A stretch of DNA of 64,000 nucleotides from a virus. The notes beneath the pieces are model-generated. The model searched no databases. It was not told the origin of the DNA and worked only from the letters and a program-made list of their open reading frames with translations. The number at the start of each line of letters is the position of its first letter. Position 1 is the first letter of the stretch. The position numbers and the translations under genes were made by a program. Positions 60,135-64,000 of this stretch are shown piece after piece. The stretch lies in the IMG/VR virus record IMGVR_UViG_3300009068_000028, positions 1 through 64,000 of that record; one strand, 5' to 3'.

Positions 60135-60143
60135 TGGTATAAT
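60135..60143 (+). promoter_or_regulatory. Extended -10 promoter, leaderless
   Basis: TGGTATAAT follows the U-tract of the candidate RNA and ends 6 bases before the ATG at 60150, so the gene does not depend on read-through. Confidence 0.7.
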
Positions 60144-60149
60144 ATTTGT

Positions 60150-61277
60150 ATGCCATATAGCGTTGGAGAAAAAGGGTCTTACGGTTGCTCAGGTTACCCA
60201 GCCGTTAAAGACGACGGAACAGTAATGGGATGCCATAAGACAGCTGAAGAAGCTGCTAATCAAATTTATGCCATCAATGTCAGTGAGGGCAACATCGATC
60301 CAAAGTCTGGACATTCTGGAATGAGCGATGAAGAAGAACGTATGAAGCGTCGTGAAAGAATGTACAAAGCTGATATTAAAGAAGGCGACTACGTAATGGG
60401 AATGACTGTAGAAGGAATGGCTCACGGAAGAGTAGAACACATTATGCTAGAAGGTGGAACTCTTGGGGAGCCTGGAACAGCATACGCACTTGAGTCTATG
60501 CCACCAGAGAACCCAGCAATGTCCGTAAGAGTTTATGAAGAGGGTGAAGACGGAATGTGGGAAGCAACTGCCTATAGCATTGGAATGATGTATCAAGATG
60601 CTACACGTCTTGACGATTTACAAGGACACCACATGGAAGACGAAGAAAATGATTATCAAATGGATATGATGGCTAAGGCTGAAACATATTCTCCAACAGA
60701 AGGAATGAAGTCTGCTGCTCGTCGTGCTCTTAAATGGAAAGCTGAAGGCAAGGCTACAGGTGCAGGAACTCCAGTCGGATGGGGAAGAGCATCAGATATC
60801 GTAGCAGGAAGAGCTATGTCTCTTAGTGTAGTTAAGCGTATGTATTCTTTCTTCTCACGTCACGAAGTAGACAAGAAAGGCAAAGACTTTAATAACACTG
60901 CTAACCCTAGCAATGGTCGCATTATGTGGGATGCTTGGGGTGGAGATGCAGGATTTTCCTGGTCACGTGGCATTGCCGAGCGTATGAAGGATAAAGCTTT
61001 GTTTGCTAATTTTGGTAAAGACTATACAAAGTCTAAGCCAGTAGATCTATTTAAAGCAATTGGTGTTGGCTCTATGGTTAGTTGGAATTCTTCTGGCGGT
61101 AGAGCAACAGGTAAGATTACTAGAATTATTCGTAATGGATCTTACAATGTTCCAGGCACAGATGTTACAATCAATGGTACTCCAGATAATCCTGCTGCAG
61201 TAATCACTCTATACCGTGACGGTAAGCCAACAGACACAATTGTTTCACACAGAATGAACACTCTTAGAGCCTCCTAG
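60150..61277 (+). CDS. Modular protein with phage head-associated and Tudor-like domains
   Basis: This 375-residue protein has several parts. Residues 1-45 read GEKGSYGCSGYPAVKDDGTV then MGCHKTAEEAANQIYAINVSE, a short domain often joined to capsid maturation proteases in actinophages. An acidic Met-rich middle follows. Residues about 180-275 (SPTEGMKSAARRALKWKAEG, then SFFSRHEVDKKG and AWGGDAGFSWS) match a domain seen beside phage portal and protease genes. The end (GSMVSWNSSGGRATGKITRI) resembles the HVA1/DUF2945 Tudor-like fold. It lies far from the head genes. Its own role is unknown. Confidence 0.65.
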   Translation: MPYSVGEKGSYGCSGYPAVKDDGTVMGCHKTAEEAANQIYAINVSEGNIDPKSGHSGMSDEEERMKRRERMYKADIKEGDYVMGMTVEGMAHGRVEHIMLEGGTLGEPGTAYALESMPPENPAMSVRVYEEGEDGMWEATAYSIGMMYQDATRLDDLQGHHMEDEENDYQMDMMAKAETYSPTEGMKSAARRALKWKAEGKATGAGTPVGWGRASDIVAGRAMSLSVVKRMYSFFSRHEVDKKGKDFNNTANPSNGRIMWDAWGGDAGFSWSRGIAERMKDKALFANFGKDYTKSKPVDLFKAIGVGSMVSWNSSGGRATGKITRIIRNGSYNVPGTDVTINGTPDNPAAVITLYRDGKPTDTIVSHRMNTLRAS

Positions 61278-61279
61278 AC

Positions 61280-61308
61280 TTGACAATCCTTGTCAGTTGC
61301 TGTAAAAT
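61280..61308 (+). promoter_or_regulatory. Strong promoter with palindrome over the -35
   Basis: TTGACA (61280-61285) and TAAAAT (61303-61308) are spaced by 17 bases. TGACAA (61281-61286) and TTGTCA (61290-61295) form an inverted repeat over the -35 and spacer, a possible operator. Confidence 0.8.
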
Positions 61309-61341
61309 ATAAGTATAACAACTAACGCATTAGGAGAGACA

Positions 61342-61518
61342 ATGCATACTGATGAATTGCTTGAGGTAATGTTTGGACTCGAACACGTTATTGCAGAAAT
61401 GTTCTGGAATACTGTTTGGTTTGGCATTGCTTTTTTGCTTGGACAATTTATTGCATTCCGCAAGGTACACAAGTACATTGACGAGAAGCACGGAGTAACC
61501 CACGAGGAAGGCTATTGA
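61342..61518 (+). CDS. Small membrane protein (58 residues)
   Basis: This short gene starts at ATG 61342, 4 bases after AGGAGAG. It has one membrane helix (FWNTVWFGIAFLLGQFIAF) flanked by acidic N- and basic C-terminal parts. It follows one of the strongest promoters in the window, so it is probably made early or in quantity. Superinfection exclusion or host takeover is possible, but nothing in the sequence decides. Confidence 0.7.
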   Translation: MHTDELLEVMFGLEHVIAEMFWNTVWFGIAFLLGQFIAFRKVHKYIDEKHGVTHEEGY

Positions 61519-61523
61519 TGGGG

Positions 61524-61529
61524 TATAAT
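61524..61529 (+). promoter_or_regulatory. Promoter -10, leaderless
   Basis: TATAAT ends 6 bases before the ATG at 61536, just past the stop of the small membrane gene. Confidence 0.55.
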
Positions 61530-61535
61530 TATCTT

Positions 61536-62216
61536 ATGGAACAAGAAGATGCAAACAGTTATCCTCGTGCATATTTTGGGAAAACTATTCCCATAGAAGA
61601 AAATACAAACGTAGTTGTTATTGGTGAAACACCAGTAGCACCACCAAAAGGAGAAGATAAAGTGGTAACAGTAAAACGTAAAAGAATTAGCCAACAGCAA
61701 TCTGCATTAAAGAAAGCTGAAAGAGTTAAGAATGCATTGTATGCAAAGCAAGAAGCAAAACGTGCTCCAAAAGTACAGATTGACCAAGGAATAGTTCTTT
61801 GGACCTGGATTATTGGTGTTGTAATTGCTTTCGGAACTTCGGCGGTAGTGTCCTTTAATGGAATCACTGCAGTAGCAGAGTATGTAGGACTAGCAGCACC
61901 CTGGATGGCAACATTATTCTTCTTCTTTGTTGAGTTGATGTATGTGCTATTCCTTATGGCTTACCTTGTTCTTAAATCTCGAATTGATGAACAGGGAAAT
62001 CCTGAACGAACAGGTGGTGCATTCTGGGGCATGTTTATGTTTGGCTCTATTGCAGTTGCTGCTAATGGATTTCATACCCTTGACTTCTGGCAGTATGAGT
62101 GGACTAACCCACAAATGTGGGCAGGTATTGTTCTAAGTATTGCTGCTCCTATCGCTATTATTAGTGCCTCAAAGATGGCTTCTAGAGTAGTGTTTGCCAA
62201 GTCTATACAGCTCTAG
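61536..62216 (+). CDS. Four-helix membrane protein, DUF2637-like
   Basis: This 226-residue protein has a soluble N-terminal part of about 85 residues with a basic helix (RKRISQQQSALKKAERVKNA), then four hydrophobic segments (WIIGVVIAFGTSAVVSF, LAAPWMATLFFFFVEL, MFMFGSIAVAANGF, WAGIVLSIAAPIAIISA). The arrangement resembles the actinobacterial DUF2637/SpdB-type membrane proteins of plasmids and phages. Superinfection exclusion or DNA transfer functions are possible. Two tRNA genes follow within 8 bases. Confidence 0.6.
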   Translation: MEQEDANSYPRAYFGKTIPIEENTNVVVIGETPVAPPKGEDKVVTVKRKRISQQQSALKKAERVKNALYAKQEAKRAPKVQIDQGIVLWTWIIGVVIAFGTSAVVSFNGITAVAEYVGLAAPWMATLFFFFVELMYVLFLMAYLVLKSRIDEQGNPERTGGAFWGMFMFGSIAVAANGFHTLDFWQYEWTNPQMWAGIVLSIAAPIAIISASKMASRVVFAKSIQL

Positions 62217-62223
62217 GTTAACT

Positions 62224-62297
62224 GGGGCAGTAGCATAACAGGTAAATGCAATACTCTTATAAGGTATCGATAATGGGTTCAAGCCCCATCTGCCCTA
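62224..62297 (+). tRNA. tRNA-Ile (TAT)
   Basis: The cloverleaf has acceptor GGGGCAG/CTGCCCT (first pair G-T), D stem GCAT/ATGC, anticodon stem ATACT/GGTAT with loop CTTATAA and anticodon TAT at 62258-62260, and T stem ATGGG/CCCAT around TTCAAGC. It reads the ATA codon. CCA is not encoded. Confidence 0.88.
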
Positions 62298-62298
62298 C

Positions 62299-62370
62299 GC
62301 CCTTGTAGCTCAGAGGAAGAGCAGCAGGTTTCTACCCTGCGTGTCGCTGGTTCGATTCCAGTCAGGGGTT
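62299..62370 (+). tRNA. tRNA-Arg (TCT)
   Basis: The cloverleaf has acceptor GCCCTTG/CAGGGGT (two G-T), D stem GCTC/GAGC, anticodon stem GCAGG/CCTGC with loop TTTCTAC and anticodon TCT at 62331-62333, and T stem GCTGG/CCAGT around TTCGATT. It reads AGA. It follows tRNA-Ile after one base, and its 3' end overlaps the stop of the minus-strand gene by 9 bases. Confidence 0.92.
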
Positions 62371-63054
62371 CTCGTATTGCGAAGGATCTGGAAACATATC
62401 CTTTAAGATAAAATCAAGTATAAAGTCAAAGTTTGAGTCGTGACTAGATATGTAGTTTAGGTCTTCTTTAATGAGGTCGTGGAACTTACCCTTTAATTCT
62501 GTATTACTATATACTTTCACATCGTAAGTCTTTGTGCCACCTACATTATAAACATTTCCATATGTTGATCTATGCAGTGTTTTATGATTTAATACTTCAA
62601 GAAGCTTTGCCTTGTTCATAGGCATAGGAACATGTAGTTCGTAATCTAAAGTATTTGCAATACCCATTCTATTTAAATAGTTTTGTGTCTTGCTAAACAG
62701 TCTTTGATATCCATAATTGGTTTGTCCTGTGTCTGAATAAGATGCAAGAACTTCTTGGATTGTTCCAGAATAAAAGTATTCAACCTTATCTAATTTTTTT
62801 ACAGTAAAAAAGTCATCATTCATTAAAACAAAATCATCACTTATATCCTCTGTTGCACAGATAACATCTAATTGTTTCCAGACGTTAGGATGTCCTATAC
62901 CAGTTTGTTGTACATAAATATAATCTCCTGTATACCAGTCTGGCTTGCCACCGACTACCCAGATACGACCTTCTGGTAAATTTTTCACGGTAGATCTAAT
63001 TGAGTATCTTAACTCTTCATTGTCTCCAGGACGGCAAACATAAACGTAATCCAT
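62362..63054 (-). CDS. Stealth-like hexose-phosphate transferase
   Basis: This 230-residue protein begins MDYVYVCRPGDNEELRYSIR then GRIWVVGGKPDWY, close to the first conserved region of Stealth proteins, and DDFVLMNDDFF matches the second. HVPMPMNKAKLLEVL and HKTLHRSTYGN fit the third. Stealth enzymes transfer hexose-1-phosphate to surface polymers and help pathogens hide. Here it would be a further glycan enzyme. Its end overlaps the tRNA-Arg gene on the other strand. Confidence 0.8.
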   Translation of the reverse strand: MDYVYVCRPGDNEELRYSIRSTVKNLPEGRIWVVGGKPDWYTGDYIYVQQTGIGHPNVWKQLDVICATEDISDDFVLMNDDFFTVKKLDKVEYFYSGTIQEVLASYSDTGQTNYGYQRLFSKTQNYLNRMGIANTLDYELHVPMPMNKAKLLEVLNHKTLHRSTYGNVYNVGGTKTYDVKVYSNTELKGKFHDLIKEDLNYISSHDSNFDFILDFILKDMFPDPSQYENP

Positions 63055-63075
63055 TGTTAATCCAATCTTTATTTT

Positions 63076-63084
63076 ATTATATCA
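63076..63084 (-). promoter_or_regulatory. Extended -10 promoter for the Stealth-like gene
   Basis: On the minus strand TGATATAAT lies 21 bases before the ATG at 63054. Confidence 0.65.
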
Positions 63085-63089
63085 TTAAC

Positions 63090-63098
63090 TGGTATAAT
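63090..63098 (+). promoter_or_regulatory. Extended -10 promoter, leaderless, divergent
   Basis: TGGTATAAT ends 7 bases before the ATG at 63106. Only 5 bases separate it from the opposite extended -10, so the two promoters cannot easily be used at once. Confidence 0.65.
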
Positions 63099-63105
63099 GG
63101 TTGTA

Positions 63106-63354
63106 ATGAGCGTGTCAGAACATCTGGCGGTCCTTAGAGCCTACAAAGAGGACAAGGGTTGCACTGACTGCGGTTATAAATACCCTCATTTTATTCTTGA
63201 GTTTGACCACAAGCCAGGTTATCGTAAGCTTGATAACGTCTATAGAGTACTAAAGAAGTACGGAATAGAGATGGCTTGGAAAGAAATAAGAAAGTGTGAA
63301 GTTGTTTGTTCTAACTGCCACAAGATAAGAACAAACGATAGAGAAGAATCTTAA
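63106..63354 (+). CDS. HNH endonuclease-like protein
   Basis: This 82-residue protein has Cys19 and Cys22 (GCTDCGY), Asp34-His35 (LEFDHKPG) and Cys68 with Cys71-His72 (VVCSNCHKIRT), the zinc-stabilised HNH nuclease fold. I use ATG 63106; an ATG at 63097 lies within the -10 element. Small HNH proteins in phages serve packaging, homing or host DNA cleavage. It converges on the next minus gene with a 4-base overlap. Confidence 0.82.
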   Translation: MSVSEHLAVLRAYKEDKGCTDCGYKYPHFILEFDHKPGYRKLDNVYRVLKKYGIEMAWKEIRKCEVVCSNCHKIRTNDREES

Positions 63355-63563
63355 ACCTTTTTGTTAAGACGATCAATGACCCATTTGATTATAGAAATAC
63401 TGTCGTGATCTCCACGCTCAGTTTTTTCTTTAACAAGTAATCTAAGCTCATTCATAATACGTGAACGCTCTTCCAGTACAGCTGCTTGATAAAGCTCAAT
63501 AATATGATTTTCAATAATAGATATTTGTATCTGTGACTTTTTGTCAATGTGTAAGTTGCTCAT
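63351..63563 (-). CDS. Unknown helical small protein
   Basis: This 70-residue protein starts at ATG 63563 (MSNLHIDKKSQ), 6 bases after a minus-strand TATACT; an ATG 18 bases upstream lies in or before the promoter. It is helical (VLEERSRIMNELRLLVKEKT, IIKWVIDRL). No family is recognised. Confidence 0.6.
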   Translation of the reverse strand: MSNLHIDKKSQIQISIIENHIIELYQAAVLEERSRIMNELRLLVKEKTERGDHDSISIIKWVIDRLNKKV

Positions 63564-63569
63564 CTTATA

Positions 63570-63575
63570 AGTATA
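63570..63575 (-). promoter_or_regulatory. Promoter -10, leaderless, minus strand
   Basis: On the minus strand TATACT ends 6 bases before the ATG at 63563. It shows that the leaderless spacing is used on both strands. Confidence 0.5.
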
Positions 63576-63604
63576 CACCAATCAACACAAGATAGGTGTT
63601 GGCG

Positions 63605-63613
63605 TGGTATGAT
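63605..63613 (+). promoter_or_regulatory. Extended -10 promoter, leaderless
   Basis: TGGTATGAT ends 6 bases before the ATG at 63620. Confidence 0.6.
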
Positions 63614-63619
63614 AGAGCT

Positions 63620-63742
63620 ATGACTTTTGAATATCCAATATACCCAGACCGCACCTATCGCATTGATGTAGATGGTGAACAGCATTACATTACAGGCGAC
63701 AACCTTATTGCCCTAGTACTTGACAAACTTAACGAGTCGTGA
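63620..63742 (+). CDS. Very small protein (40 residues)
   Basis: The frame encodes MTFEYPIYPDRTYRIDVDGE, then QHYITGDNLIALVLDKLNES. It has a leaderless promoter and its end contains the -35 of the next promoter. Its sequence looks like a compact beta-beta-alpha unit. Being flanked by promoters with the same layout as confirmed genes supports that it is real. Function is unknown. Confidence 0.55.
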   Translation: MTFEYPIYPDRTYRIDVDGEQHYITGDNLIALVLDKLNES

Positions 63743-63748
63743 GATAAT
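63720..63748 (+). promoter_or_regulatory. Strong promoter, leaderless
   Basis: TTGACA (63720-63725) and GATAAT (63743-63748) are spaced by 17 bases, and the -10 ends 6 bases before the ATG at 63755. Confidence 0.75.
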
Positions 63749-63754
63749 GGGGGT

Positions 63755-63997
63755 ATGAGAAAAATATTCATACCCACACCTAGTAACCTTAAGCGTAGAG
63801 ACGAGCTAATGATGAAGCGTGGTGCTCAAAGAATGAAGAGCCGCCTTGTAGACCTTGTAGAAAGCCGTATGGAAAACGGTATCTTTGAGGCTCAGGCTGC
63901 TTATGACCAGGGTCATCCAGACACTGGAGCGTACCTTAGTGGTGCTGTTGCTGCTTGTACTGCAATTATTGGTTCTATCAGAAAGAGTGAATTCTAA
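63755..63997 (+). CDS. Unknown basic helical protein
   Basis: This 80-residue protein starts basic (MRKIFIPTPSNLKRRDELMM) and has a helical C-terminal half (GAYLSGAVAACTAIIGSIRK). No family is recognised. Its TAA overlaps an ATG at 63997, so another gene probably begins there and runs out of the window. Confidence 0.55.
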   Translation: MRKIFIPTPSNLKRRDELMMKRGAQRMKSRLVDLVESRMENGIFEAQAAYDQGHPDTGAYLSGAVAACTAIIGSIRKSEF

Positions 63998-64000
63998 TGA

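Overview
The window is a contiguous piece of a tailed-phage genome, strongly AT-rich and almost fully coding. The longest non-coding stretch (59987-60149) is only about 160 bases and holds promoters and a candidate structured RNA, so no gene-free stretch exceeds 300 bases. A HK97-type capsid set, one tail tube gene, no sheath gene and a 1983-residue tape measure point to a siphovirus with a long tail. A WhiB regulator, a DUF7455-like zinc protein, a DUF2637-like membrane protein and many promoter -10 elements placed 5-9 bases before start codons (leaderless mRNAs) point to an actinobacterial host. The low G+C suggests a low-GC aquatic actinobacterium such as the freshwater acI/Nanopelagicales group, but that is inference. 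No integrase or phage repressor is visible, so a lytic life style is likely within the limits of this window.

Layout. 1-5750: receptor-binding and tail-surface proteins (partial fibre, glycine-rich adhesin, LamG-like protein), interrupted by a minus-strand glycosyltransferase with its own promoter and terminator. 5769-14149: head module (portal, protease with a nested scaffold gene, major capsid protein, head-tail connectors, tail tube). 14216-30370: tail module (two paralogous tail assembly chaperones, tape measure, large minor tail proteins). 30370-43063: replication and recombination (MerR-like protein, DnaB helicase, DnaG-type primase, ssDNA-binding protein, DnaE-type polymerase, MazG, NrdH, RecA, PD-(D/E)XK and RuvC-like nucleases, DUF3310, small terminase). 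43047-48310: large terminase and class Ib ribonucleotide reductase (nrdI, nrdE, nrdF). 48415-56366: a secreted proline-rich protein, small membrane proteins including holin candidates, tRNA-Asn and tRNA-Thr, a GT4 glycosyltransferase, a TIM-barrel sugar isomerase, an M23 endolysin, zinc-ribbon proteins, a cytidine deaminase-like enzyme and WhiB. 56406-59986: four coupled minus-strand glycosyltransferase-like genes. 59987-64000: a candidate small RNA, a modular capsid-associated-type protein, membrane proteins, tRNA-Ile and tRNA-Arg, a Stealth-like transferase, an HNH protein and very small genes.

How it fits together. The phage brings its own polymerase, helicase, primase, recombinase and junction-resolving nucleases, and supplies dNTPs through NrdHIEF, MazG and a deaminase. 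Terminase, portal, protease, scaffold and capsid build the head; two separate chaperone genes, rather than one frameshifted gene, appear to serve tail assembly. Many sugar-active enzymes suggest glycosylation of virions, host surface or DNA. The strongest leads for something new are a kissing-loop RNA ending in a U-tract (60042-60133), the gene-duplicated tail chaperones, the nested scaffold start, an apparent ATC start codon on a secreted protein, and the genome-wide leaderless promoter pattern.
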